This document shows positions 26,131-33,323 of a stretch of 37,641 nucleotides of DNA, piece after piece. Source of the DNA: Myxococcales bacterium. GTDB lineage: Bacteria; Myxococcota_A; Polyangia; Fen-1088. The translations under genes and the position numbers were made by a program. The DNA lies in contig PMJO01000161.1 in NCBI GenBank assembly GCA_003158455.1, forward strand, positions 1-37,641. Reading direction: 5' to 3'. The number at the start of each line of letters is the position of its first letter. Position 1 is the stretch's first letter. Below the pieces are notes generated by a model. The model was not told where the DNA came from. It did not search any database and saw only the letters and a program-made list of their open reading frames with translations.

Positions 26131-28982
26131 CGTTTCTCCAGCAAGCTGACCACGGCGGCGCAGCGAGTGCAAAGGTTTGGCTCTGCCGGGTAGCCAGAGG
26201 CCGTCCCGGTACGCCGCCAGCAGCGCGGGCATTCCGCACCGCTGGCTTCGCTGACCGTGATTTCGGTCGCGCCCGGCGCGTCTTCGGCGGCGACTTCCAT
26301 TTGCGACACGACTGTCAGCTCAAGCAGGTTCGCCAGCTCGCGCTGCCAAAGCCCCCGCTCGGCGGCGATCGGCCGCAGCGTGACCTTGGCCTCCAGCGAC
26401 TTGTGCCCGGCAGCGCGGAAGGGCTCCAATTTGGCGAGGATGAGTTCGCGCAAGGGCCGGACATCAGCCTGCCAGCGCCGGACCGCATCGCCCATTGGCG
26501 TCGGCTCCGTCCGGATCTGACCGTGGACATCGAAGGGCACGCCCGTCTGCCGCAAGAGCTCGTCGGCCACGTCTTGCGCCGAGAAGCACATGATGGGCGC
26601 CATCCAGGTTGCGATGGTGCGCACCATCTCGTGAAATACGGTCTGCACGCTGCGCCGGCTGTGCGAGTTTGCGGCCTCGCAGTAAAGGATGTCCTTCACC
26701 GGGTCCAGATACTCGGCCGACACCGTGACCACGTAGTCCACCATCCGGCGGACAACGTCGTGGAAAGCGTAGGTGCGGTAGGCGGCGAAGACCTGCTGGT
26801 CGCGGTCGCGCAAGATTCCCAGCGCCAGAGCATCCAGGTCGCGCAATTTGTCGTCGGATAAGCCATCGCGCGCGGGCACGAAGTCGTAGAGGTTGGAGAG
26901 AAGGTAGCGGCAGGTGTTGCGAATCTTGCGATACGATTCGCCCAACTGATCCAGGATGGTCTTGCTGAAGACCACGTCGGCCTGGTAGTCGGCGGCCGCG
27001 GCCCACAGGCGCAAGACCTCAGCGCCGTTCTTTTCCATCCACGCGCCTGGCTCGACGTAGTCGGTCTTGATGCCAGCGGCGCGCGCTTTTTCGATCTCGG
27101 ACTTGGAATAGACCTTGCCTCGCTCGTCCAGCACCCAACCATGGGTCAGCACCGCCTTGTAGGGCGCAGTTCCCCGCGCGGCCACCGCAGTCAGGAGCGA
27201 CGAATGGAACCAGCCGCGGTGCTGGTCCGCGCCCTCGAGATAGAGATCGACCTTCTCGCCCTTGGGCACCAACACACCGTCGGCCACCGCCGCCCAGGAC
27301 ACCCCTGACTCGAACCACACGTCGACGATATCCGCGCCTTTGTCGAAATCGGTGCCCTGGCACTTTGGACAGCGCGTGCCGGCCGGGTACAGCTCGCTTA
27401 CCGGCCGGCTGAACCAGGCGTTGGCGCCTTCAGCCTCGAATACCGTGGCCACGAATTCCATTGCTTCGGGCTGAAGGAAGGGCTCATCGCAGGTCTTGCA
27501 GAGATAGGCCGGGATGGGCACACCCCAGATCCGCTGGCGCGACAGGCACCAGTCGGGTCGAACTTCGATCATGCCCCGGATGCGATCCTGGCCCCAGGTC
27601 GGAATCCACTGGGTGCGTTCGATTTCGGCCAAAGCTTTTTCGCGCAGACTCTTCGCATCGCCGCGCTCGCCCAGGCGGGCGAACCACTGGCTGGTGGCGC
27701 GGAAGAGCACCGGGTGCTTGCAGCGCCAGCAATGGGGATACTGGTGGCGCACGGTCTCTCCCGGCTGATTGAGCAGGTAGCCGGTCTCGGCCAAATGGGC
27801 GACGATCTTGGGGTTGGCTTCCAGCACGTTCTGGCCGGCCCAAAGTGGCACCTCGGCGGTGTAGCGGCCGCGGCCGTCCACCGGCGCGTAGATCTCCAAG
27901 CCTTCGGCACGACCGACGCTGTAGTCGTCGGCGCCGTGGCCCGGGGCGGTGTGGACCAGGCCAGTGCCTGCCTCCAGGGTGGCGTGGGCGGCGAAGCTCA
28001 GGCGGAAATCGCGCTCGCTACGTGGCTCGTCGACAAAGGGATGCTGATAGCGCACACCGCGCAGGGCGTGCAGCTTGTCCCCGGCAATTTCGATCCAGTC
28101 GGGTTTGGGCGGGACGGGAAGATGGCATGCGGCGAGGAACGCATCGGCCAGTTCACGCGCCACGATCAAATATTCACACCGGCCGCCGCGTTCGACCGGG
28201 ATGCCAGCATAGGCGAGCTGGGGGTTGGCCACCACGGCAAGGTTGGCGGCCAAGGTCCACGGCGTGGTGGTCCAGATGACCAGCGCCGCAGCCGCGCCAC
28301 CGAACAACCGCTCCACCGCCGGCTGGTTGGGCAAGAGAGGGAAGCGCACGTAGATCGACGGCGAGCTGTGATCGGCGTATTCCACCTCGGCCTCGGCCAA
28401 CGCGGTCTGGTGGCTGGTGCACCAATGCACCGGCCGCTTGGCGCGGTAGAGCAGCCCCTGGCGGGCAAAGGCCGCCAAGATGCGCACGATGGTCGCTTCG
28501 TAGCCCTTCGCCAGGGTCAAGTACGGCTGGTCCCAGGTACCCACGCAGCCCAGGCGGCGAAAATCCGCGCGCATTACGTCGACGAACTTGAGCGCGTGGG
28601 CCTCGCAAAGCTTGCGGAACTCGGGGGTGCCCAGCTTGGCGCGGCCGCCGGCCGCTTTCTCCACCTGATGCTCGATTGGCAGGCCGTGACAATCCCAGCC
28701 GGGCACGAAGCGCGCATTTGCACCCAGCAGAAGTTGCGAACGGACGATGATGTCCTTCAGAACTTTGTTCAGCAGGGTTCCGTAGTGAATGCCCCCGGTC
28801 GCATAGGGTGGGCCGTCGTGCAGCACAAAGGCCGGTGCGCCGGAAGCTTCGCGCGCCGCGAGCAGCTTCTCGTAGTGGCGTTCGTCAGCCCAGCGTTTTA
28901 GCCACAGGGGCTCGCGGCGGGCCAAGTCGGCGCGCATGGGAAATTCGGTTTTGGGCAGGCTGAGGGTGTTTTTCCAGTCCAC
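26127..28982 (-). CDS. ileS: Isoleucyl-tRNA synthetase
   Basis: 951 residues from a GTG start chosen because [19 protein letters not shown] aligns with the usual IleRS N-terminus. The class I HIGH motif reads HYGT (66-69) in [14 protein letters not shown]; the KMSKS loop reads VYSKS in [16 protein letters not shown], followed by an insertion before [18 protein letters not shown]. Editing (CP1) domain [14 protein letters not shown] and GHGADDY are intact. A zinc-binding CPRCWRR...CTRC ends the protein, with further CxxC pairs at CKTCDEP and CPKCQG. No SD; TAGTAT lies 10 bp before the GTG. First gene of ileS-lspA-lgt-lgt. Confidence 0.96.
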   Translation of the reverse strand: MDWKNTLSLPKTEFPMRADLARREPLWLKRWADERHYEKLLAAREASGAPAFVLHDGPPYATGGIHYGTLLNKVLKDIIVRSQLLLGANARFVPGWDCHGLPIEHQVEKAAGGRAKLGTPEFRKLCEAHALKFVDVMRADFRRLGCVGTWDQPYLTLAKGYEATIVRILAAFARQGLLYRAKRPVHWCTSHQTALAEAEVEYADHSSPSIYVRFPLLPNQPAVERLFGGAAAALVIWTTTPWTLAANLAVVANPQLAYAGIPVERGGRCEYLIVARELADAFLAACHLPVPPKPDWIEIAGDKLHALRGVRYQHPFVDEPRSERDFRLSFAAHATLEAGTGLVHTAPGHGADDYSVGRAEGLEIYAPVDGRGRYTAEVPLWAGQNVLEANPKIVAHLAETGYLLNQPGETVRHQYPHCWRCKHPVLFRATSQWFARLGERGDAKSLREKALAEIERTQWIPTWGQDRIRGMIEVRPDWCLSRQRIWGVPIPAYLCKTCDEPFLQPEAMEFVATVFEAEGANAWFSRPVSELYPAGTRCPKCQGTDFDKGADIVDVWFESGVSWAAVADGVLVPKGEKVDLYLEGADQHRGWFHSSLLTAVAARGTAPYKAVLTHGWVLDERGKVYSKSEIEKARAAGIKTDYVEPGAWMEKNGAEVLRLWAAAADYQADVVFSKTILDQLGESYRKIRNTCRYLLSNLYDFVPARDGLSDDKLRDLDALALGILRDRDQQVFAAYRTYAFHDVVRRMVDYVVTVSAEYLDPVKDILYCEAANSHSRRSVQTVFHEMVRTIATWMAPIMCFSAQDVADELLRQTGVPFDVHGQIRTEPTPMGDAVRRWQADVRPLRELILAKLEPFRAAGHKSLEAKVTLRPIAAERGLWQRELANLLELTVVSQMEVAAEDAPGATEITVSEASGAECPRCWRRTGTASGYPAEPNLCTRCAAVVSLLEKR

Positions 28983-28992
28983 GGGTCGGCGG

Positions 28993-29001
28993 ATACTAGC
29001 A
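28993..29001 (-). promoter_or_regulatory. Extended -10 promoter of ileS
   Basis: On the minus strand TGC-TAGTAT (29001-28993) matches an extended -10 (TGn-TAnnnT), 10 bp before the ileS GTG, with no recognisable -35. The TGC is the last three bases of the inverted-repeat element at 28999-29227, so the element border supplies part of the promoter. Confidence 0.5.
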
Positions 29002-29227
29002 CTCCTGTGTCGGATTCTCCCATCGGCGTCGGCGGAACCCTGGGAGGGTTCCGCGCCTCCCGCGCAGGGACGGTCGAGCAAAGCCCGACCGTCCCCACGC
29101 GACAGCTGCGGGTCCCGTCCGCGTCCTCGCTTCTCGGTCAGATAGGTTTGCTATCTTCCCTCGGCGCTCGTCGCGGCCGGGCCTCCTCGCGACGCAACGG
29201 CTCGGTCCGAATCCAACACAGGAATGC
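28999..29227. mobile_element. 229-bp element with 19-bp terminal inverted repeats
   Basis: GCACTCCTGTGTCGGATTC (28999-29017) and, on the other strand, GCATTCCTGTGTTGGATTC (29227-29209) match at 17 of 19 positions. Inside are a hairpin with 10-bp arms GCGGAACCCT/AGGGTTCCGC and a GGG loop (29034-29056), then a hairpin with arms GGGACGGTCG/CGACCGTCCC enclosing AGCAAAGCC (about 29074-29102), then CGTCGCG/CGCGACG near 29170-29193. No coding capacity. It fills most of the gap between divergent ileS and the deaminase gene. The hairpin core is shared with 12124-12253. Confidence 0.65.
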
Positions 29228-29252
29228 CGCAGAATCGTGGTAAAGAGGGCGC

Positions 29253-29720
29253 ATGGCCGAGCGGGCTTCCTGGGACGAGTACTTCATGAACATCGCGCGG
29301 GTCGTGTCGTCGCGCTCAACCTGTCCGCGTAAGTCGGTGGGTGCGGTGATCGTGCGCGACAAGACCATCCTGTCGACCGGCTACAACGGGTCCATCCGCG
29401 GCATGCCTCACTGCAGCGAGGCGGGGCACATGATGGAGAATGGCCACTGCGTCGCCACCATCCACGCGGAGAGCAACGCCATCCTGCAGGCCGCGCGCAA
29501 CGGCGTCATGATTGATGGCGGCACCATCTACGTCACCGCCAGTCCCTGCTGGAACTGCTTCAAGGAGATTGCCAACTCCGGTATTCGCCGGGTGGTCTAT
29601 GGCGAATTCTATCGCGACGATCGCATCTTTTCCGTCGCTGCCACCCTTCGCATCGAGCTGCTTCACCTGGCAGGTCCAGACGCCTCGGTCGCAGCGCCCC
29701 ATACCGAACCATCTGGCTGA
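29253..29720 (+). CDS. dCMP deaminase family protein (ComEB-like)
   Basis: 155 residues. Cytidine/deoxycytidylate deaminase zinc site: His71-Ala-Glu73 in TIHAESNAI, and Pro98-Cys99-x2-Cys102 in SPCWNC. RKSVGAVIV, GYNGSIRGMPHC and an extra His/Cys set (HCSEAGHMMENGHC) match dCMP deaminases, which convert dCMP to dUMP for thymidylate synthesis. ComEB of competence operons is a close relative, but no com genes are nearby. AGAGG at 29244-29248 precedes the ATG by 4 bp. The C-terminal 20 residues are a low-complexity tail. Confidence 0.9.
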   Translation: MAERASWDEYFMNIARVVSSRSTCPRKSVGAVIVRDKTILSTGYNGSIRGMPHCSEAGHMMENGHCVATIHAESNAILQAARNGVMIDGGTIYVTASPCWNCFKEIANSGIRRVVYGEFYRDDRIFSVAATLRIELLHLAGPDASVAAPHTEPSG

Positions 29721-29817
29721 AACCGGTCTGCGTGTCGTTTTCTGCCCACACGTTCGTGAGCCTGGCAACCCTTTTTGAGTTGACAGACCCTCAAGTCCCG
29801 GCAAGCCTTATACAGGC

Positions 29818-30540
29818 ATGCCAAGGTTCCCCCTGACAGCCCTGCTCGGATTGAGCCTGGCTTTGGCGCATGTGGGGGCGGTGCGGGCAGCTGCTGCGGG
29901 CTGGCCGCGGTCGTCTGGGGGCGAGACGGGCGCCAGGGATCGCGACAAGCCGGCCAAGACCAGCAAGCGGCGGGTTCGCCGCGGAACCCTGATCGGCCGG
30001 GTGGTGTCCGACAGCCAGTTGCGCGCCAGCCCGCCGCCGCGGCCGTCGGGCAATATTCGAATCTATTCGATCAACTACCAAGAGGAATTGGAAACCAATA
30101 TCTACAACCCGGACGGTTCGTACAGTGTGGAAGCGGCCAGGCAGATCGCCCATGTGTTTCGCTGCCGGCGCACAGGCGAGGAACACGAGATTGATCCGCG
30201 CTTGCTCACCATCCTTTCGCATGTGAACGACCGCTTTGGCGGCCGGGCGATTGAATTGCTTTCGGGCTACCGTTTTCAGCGAAAGACCACCAGCAACCAT
30301 TTCCACGGCACAGCGTCCGACATCCGCATTGCGGGCGTGCGCGTGCGCGATCTGCAGGCCTTTGTGCAAAGCCTGGACGCCGGCGGCATGGGAGTCGGTT
30401 TGTATCCGCGGGTGGGGTTCATCCACGTGGACGTGCGCCCGGCGCCCAGCTTCCGCTGGATTGATTACTCGCGCTCCAACCCCGATGCTCGTGAGAAACA
30501 GCCCCCGCGCGGCTGGAAGCGCCGGAAACTGGAAAGCTAG
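29818..30540 (+). CDS. DUF882 (YcbK/MepK-like) peptidoglycan peptidase
   Basis: 240 residues with an N-terminal signal peptide (hydrophobic residues 6-25, cleavage near VRAAAA). A basic linker (RDRDKPAKTSKRRVRR) precedes the domain. The M15/DUF882 zinc site is visible: His161 and Asp168 in SNHFHGTASDIRI (HxxxxxxD) and His203 in GFIHVDVR. MepK/YcbK enzymes cut 3-3 cross-links of peptidoglycan in the periplasm. LLSGYRFQRKTTSN matches the family's sGyRs..tN lead. No SD; TATACA lies just 3 bp before the ATG, too close to be its -10. Confidence 0.87.
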   Translation: MPRFPLTALLGLSLALAHVGAVRAAAAGWPRSSGGETGARDRDKPAKTSKRRVRRGTLIGRVVSDSQLRASPPPRPSGNIRIYSINYQEELETNIYNPDGSYSVEAARQIAHVFRCRRTGEEHEIDPRLLTILSHVNDRFGGRAIELLSGYRFQRKTTSNHFHGTASDIRIAGVRVRDLQAFVQSLDAGGMGVGLYPRVGFIHVDVRPAPSFRWIDYSRSNPDAREKQPPRGWKRRKLES

Positions 30541-30622
30541 AGTCCCTGCTCGCTCGCTTGGTTGCGGCCGCAACGCTGCTCTGTGTGTAATCACCTCACG
30601 CCCCTTTGGGCGCCCCCTGTGA

Positions 30623-30628
30623 TATTAT
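30623..30628 (+). promoter_or_regulatory. -10 box for a leaderless transcript
   Basis: TATTAT is separated from the ATG at 30635 by 6 bp, so transcription would begin at the A of the ATG. No SD is present. No good -35 is seen. A GCGG palindrome (GTTGCGGCCGCAAC, 30561-30574) and a CGCCC/GGGCG hairpin (30599-30612) lie upstream. Confidence 0.5.
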
Positions 30629-30634
30629 CCGCAC

Positions 30635-31396
30635 ATGTCAAATGGAGTGACTTGTCCGAGTGGAGCGGGCATGGTCGTGGCCAGCGTGGCTTTTGTGGTG
30701 GCCACCATCATCGGAGCCAGCACCTGGGAGCGAACCAAGACGCGGCCCAAGGGGCGCACCATCGAGGTCACCGGTTCGGCCAAGAAGCGTATCGTGTCCG
30801 ATCAGATCGAGTGGAGCGCCAGCCTGGAGACGCAGAACATGGATCGCACTGTGGCCTACCGCTCCTTGGCTGGTCACGTGCGCACCGCCCTTGGCTATCT
30901 AGCCGAGCAGGGAATCAAGAACGACGAGATCCGGGTGGCCTCGGCCAGCGTTCAGGAAGTACACCAGACGGAATACTCGGGCAGTGGTGAGGACCGCGTG
31001 CAGCGCGAGATCTTCAAAGGCTACCGCACCTCGCAGACCATCACCGTGCGCTCCGGTGACGTCACCCGGGTCGAGCGCATCTCGCGCGAGATCACCCAGC
31101 TTCTCGAGCGCGGGGTTCCCATCGCTTCCTCGCACCCCTTGTATTTCTACACCAAGTTGGGCGAGCTGAAGATCGAGATGCTGGCCGCCGCTGCCAAGGA
31201 CGCCCGCGTGCGCGCCACCAGCATGCTGGAGCAAACCGGGGGCGCGAAGCTGGGCAAACTGCGCTTCGCCGACATGGGCGTCATCAATGTGAATCCGGCC
31301 AACTCGACTGAAACGTCCTGGGAAGGCCGCAACGACACCTCGTCGCTCGACAAGGACATCCTGACCGTCGTGCACGTGACGTTCGATTTGGACTGA
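30635..31396 (+). CDS. SIMPL-domain (DUF541, YggE/BP26-like) protein
   Basis: 253 residues. A single N-terminal hydrophobic segment (residues 13-28, MVVASVAFVVATIIGA) acts as a signal anchor. The SIMPL domain follows: IEVTGSAKKRIVSDQIEWSASL, then YLAEQGIKNDEIRVASASVQ, a TSQTITVRSGDVTRVERISREI stretch and LGELKIEMLAAAAKDARVRA near the end. SIMPL proteins (YggE, BP26) are periplasmic, often oligomeric and poorly understood, with links to oxidative stress. No operon partners are evident: it is flanked by 94 bp and 306 bp gaps. Confidence 0.85.
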   Translation: MSNGVTCPSGAGMVVASVAFVVATIIGASTWERTKTRPKGRTIEVTGSAKKRIVSDQIEWSASLETQNMDRTVAYRSLAGHVRTALGYLAEQGIKNDEIRVASASVQEVHQTEYSGSGEDRVQREIFKGYRTSQTITVRSGDVTRVERISREITQLLERGVPIASSHPLYFYTKLGELKIEMLAAAAKDARVRATSMLEQTGGAKLGKLRFADMGVINVNPANSTETSWEGRNDTSSLDKDILTVVHVTFDLD

Positions 31397-31498
31397 CAGC
31401 AGAGAAGCTGCTGTTCTCGGTCACCTGGCGCCGTGCACCCGGTTTGCGTCCACGACATGTCTGTCCCGGACCGGCTGCTGGCGTGAGATTGACCGGGC

Positions 31499-31548
31499 TT
31501 TGCACTTCAAGTGCAAAGGCAGGATGGGGTTTTGTACTTCAAGTGCAA
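31499..31548 (+). promoter_or_regulatory. Paired palindromic activator sites, copy A
   Basis: TTTGCACTTCAAGTGCAAA (31499-31517) is a perfect 9-bp-arm palindrome around a central C (31508). TTGTACTTCAAGTGCAA (31532-31548) has one mismatch and its centre is at 31540. The centres are 32 bp apart, close to three helical turns, and lie 126 and 94 bp before the GG of the -24 element: the usual place for sigma-54 enhancer sites. Confidence 0.7.
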
Positions 31549-31632
31549 GCGACGCCGGCTCGTGCGGGGGCCAGGAGCGGCTTCTGGGCGAAAATTCGGG
31601 GAATTCCCATGCATTTTGGGTTTCGAGCACGC

Positions 31633-31649
31633 CGGCACAGGTTCTGCAT
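31633..31649 (+). promoter_or_regulatory. Sigma-54 promoter, copy A
   Basis: CGGCACAGGTTCTGCAT carries GGCAC at -24 and CTGCA at -12 with GG-N10-GC spacing. Predicted start near 31659, a 44-bp leader, and AAGGAG 6 bp before the ATG of the lipoprotein gene. The equivalent bases are conserved in copy B. Confidence 0.7.
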
Positions 31650-31702
31650 AGTGAAGCGCCGAACCCATGTGACGAAGGCGCAAATTAACCAAGGAGACCA
31701 AC

Positions 31703-32098
31703 ATGAAGCGTTCGTTTGCATTCGCGGTATTGCTTTTCAGTCTTGGCCTGGCGGCAGGTGGCTGCGCCAGCAGCCCTGACGACTCCACTGAGGGCACGAC
31801 TGGAACTCAGGGATCGACTGGGACATTCAACGGCTCGTGCACGACCACGTTTGGCGACGGGAGCATGTCTTGCTCGGAGGACTACCACAACTCGCCGGCG
31901 TGGATGAAGCAGCAGTGCGCAGAAGCGAGCACCGCCAGCAGCCCGGCTACCTACTCAGCGGGCCACTGCTCGACGGTTGGGCTGACCGGCAAGTGCAAGC
32001 TCTGGGATTGGGTGGATTTCTACTACGACCAGAGCGAATCAGCCGCGACCCTGCGAGACTTCTGCACGCAGTCCGGCGGGACGTGGAGCACATCCTGA
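31703..32098 (+). CDS. Small secreted lipoprotein
   Basis: 131 residues. Signal peptide MKRSFAFAVLLFSLGLAAGG with a clear lipobox (LAAGGC, Cys21). A short Ser/Thr/Gly linker (SSPDDSTEGTTGTQGSTGTF) precedes a domain of about 85 residues with six cysteines and aromatic residues (DYHNSPAWMKQQC, GKCKLWDWVDFYYDQSES, LRDFCTQSGGTW). I do not recognise the domain. AAGGAG (31691-31696) supports the start. Serine at +2 after Cys (CASS starts with Ala) does not suggest inner-membrane retention. It is driven by the cassette A promoter. Its stop lies where a decayed paralogue of the 33.3-kb lipoprotein begins. Confidence 0.8.
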   Translation: MKRSFAFAVLLFSLGLAAGGCASSPDDSTEGTTGTQGSTGTFNGSCTTTFGDGSMSCSEDYHNSPAWMKQQCAEASTASSPATYSAGHCSTVGLTGKCKLWDWVDFYYDQSESAATLRDFCTQSGGTWSTS

Positions 32099-32763
32099 TC
32101 AGTCCCATTGTGCTTGACCTGCGCGCGGCGAAGTTCTGCAATCCAACTGCCTGCGGTTTTGATCGATCACAAATCCGAAGGCTGTCCTGGGCAACCGCCG
32201 GATGGGGCACGGATTTCCATCTGGACATCACCATCACGGCATTGGGCTTCAGTAAGGTGTCCAGTGTTTCTCAACCCCTTACCACTGCTGACGGCGCCAG
32301 TCTCGGACTCAACGGTTGGTGCTGGTCGCTCATCTCATGGGGCGCAGCATCGGGGGTGAGAGCAACTGCCAGCTGGGCAACCCCGCCGACGGCGAGTCAG
32401 GTGGAGGTAAGTTTGACTGACATGTCGAGCACGAGCTTATCCGGGGCCGCAGTCGAGCCTCCTCCGAATCTGCAAGACCTTACCGCGGCTTCCTATATCG
32501 ATATTGACGCTTCTGTGTTGGTCACTGGTGCGACATCCTTCGAGGTTGCGCTCGACGACGTGAACCGCGCGACCTGCTCCTACACCGTAGGCGTCGTGGC
32601 TGGTGCTCACACGTACAGCATCCCCATCGGGAACCCAACCTCGGTCGGGACCGGCAGAGGGCAGGCCTTCAACCGGCGGTCGGTGCGATTTCTCCGAGTG
32701 GAAACGCTGTGGGCCTCCCAGGAGACTGCCGACATCACCATCACCCGCATCGCGATTCGCTAG
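32098..32763 (+). pseudogene. Decayed C-terminal remnant of a two-domain secreted lipoprotein
   Basis: This frame has no signal peptide, no SD and no plausible start, yet reads like real protein. Its first part, ACGFDRSQIRRLSW then FHLDITITALGFSK, matches the very end of the 33.3-kb lipoprotein (GGFDYSQVSEVTF then LKIDLEVTSLAFLK). A further beta-rich domain follows (LGLNGWCWSL, ASYIDIDASVLVTGATSFEVALDDV, ETADITITRIAIR) that resembles the second domain of that protein. The likely history is loss of the front of a tandem paralogue where the small lipoprotein gene now ends. It may instead be a frameshifted gene. Confidence 0.6.
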
Positions 32764-32796
32764 AAAGCTGGTGCCGGCGGCAGTTTCAGAGCCAAG

Positions 32797-32822
32797 TCTG
32801 AAAGAATCATGACTCTTTCAGA
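32797..32822 (+). terminator. Hairpin after the remnant gene
   Basis: TCTGAAAGA (32797-32805) pairs with TCTTTCAGA (32814-32822) across an 8-base loop, 34 bp after the remnant's stop. No T tract follows. A nearby TTTCAGAG repeats half of the stem. The rest of 32764-33010 shows no gene. Confidence 0.45.
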
Positions 32823-33013
32823 GTACGGTCTAAACGGTGCTCACGGACAGGAACAGGCCCAAGGTCTTGGTCGAGTACAAGCTGTCTGACACGGTCCTTT
32901 CGCCGAGCCTTCTGTGGTTCCAGGGTGTAGCGGCCATGGGTCCGGCTCGGTCACCCTGGCGGACTTGGGGCTCCCGTAGGCGACCAGCGGTCGCCGGCAC
33001 GGCGGACCGAGCG

Positions 33014-33063
33014 TTTGTACTTGAAGTGCAAAGATGGAATGGGCCGTTGTACTTCAAGTGCAA
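33014..33063 (+). promoter_or_regulatory. Paired palindromic activator sites, copy B
   Basis: TTTGTACTTGAAGTGCAAA (33014-33032, centre 33023) and TTGTACTTCAAGTGCAA (33047-33063, centre 33055). The centres are again exactly 32 bp apart and lie 128 and 96 bp before the GG of the -24 element. Confidence 0.7.
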
Positions 33064-33149
33064 ACGACGTCCCCCTGGTGTTGGGGGCCGGGCGCGGCTT
33101 TTTGGCGAAATTCCAGGGAATCGCTACGCGTCGCACGCTTTCGAGCACG

Positions 33150-33166
33150 CGGCACGGGTTCTGCAT
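33150..33166 (+). promoter_or_regulatory. Sigma-54 promoter, copy B
   Basis: CGGCACGGGTTCTGCAT matches the consensus slightly better than copy A (G after GGCAC) with the same GG-N10-GC spacing. Predicted start near 33176, giving a 148-bp leader to the lipoprotein ATG. TATATT at 33268-33273 could be a second, sigma-70-type -10, but no -35 fits. Confidence 0.68.
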
Positions 33167-33323
33167 GACGACGGGCCGAACCCATGCGACGAAGGATCTC
33201 CACCATGCTCGGGAGCACGCGACCGGAGCGCGCCCAGACGGCCCCGACCGCGAGCGGCCTGCGCTGTTATATTTTCGTGCCGCCTGGTTCTTGCGGTGAG
33301 CAAAACACAATCGGAGGATTGAA

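Larger units (their letters stand above)
31497..31677 (+). repeat. Regulatory cassette, copy A
   Basis: This segment is repeated with many shared blocks at 33011-33195. Shared blocks: paired palindromes, GGGGGCC, GCGGCTT, TTTCGAGCACG, GGTTCTGCAT, GCCGAACCCATG and GACGAAGG. It fills most of the 306-bp gap before the small lipoprotein gene. The remainder, 31397-31496, shows no other feature. Confidence 0.85.
33011..33195 (+). repeat. Regulatory cassette, copy B
   Basis: Second copy of the segment at 31497-31677, with the same order of blocks and the same spacing within 2 bp. It ends 128 bp before the ATG of the large lipoprotein, unlike copy A, which ends 25 bp before its gene. The ATG in GCCGAACCCATG is followed by TGA in copy A but is open in copy B. 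Confidence 0.85.

Noticed and set aside
29780-29814. TTGACA and TATACA before the DUF882 gene as a sigma-70 promoter
   Set aside because: The spacer is 23 bp, and the -10 would be only 3 bp from the ATG.
31837-32098. N-terminal part of the open frame that leads into the lipoprotein remnant
   Set aside because: It reads the small lipoprotein gene in another frame; only the part after its stop resembles real protein.
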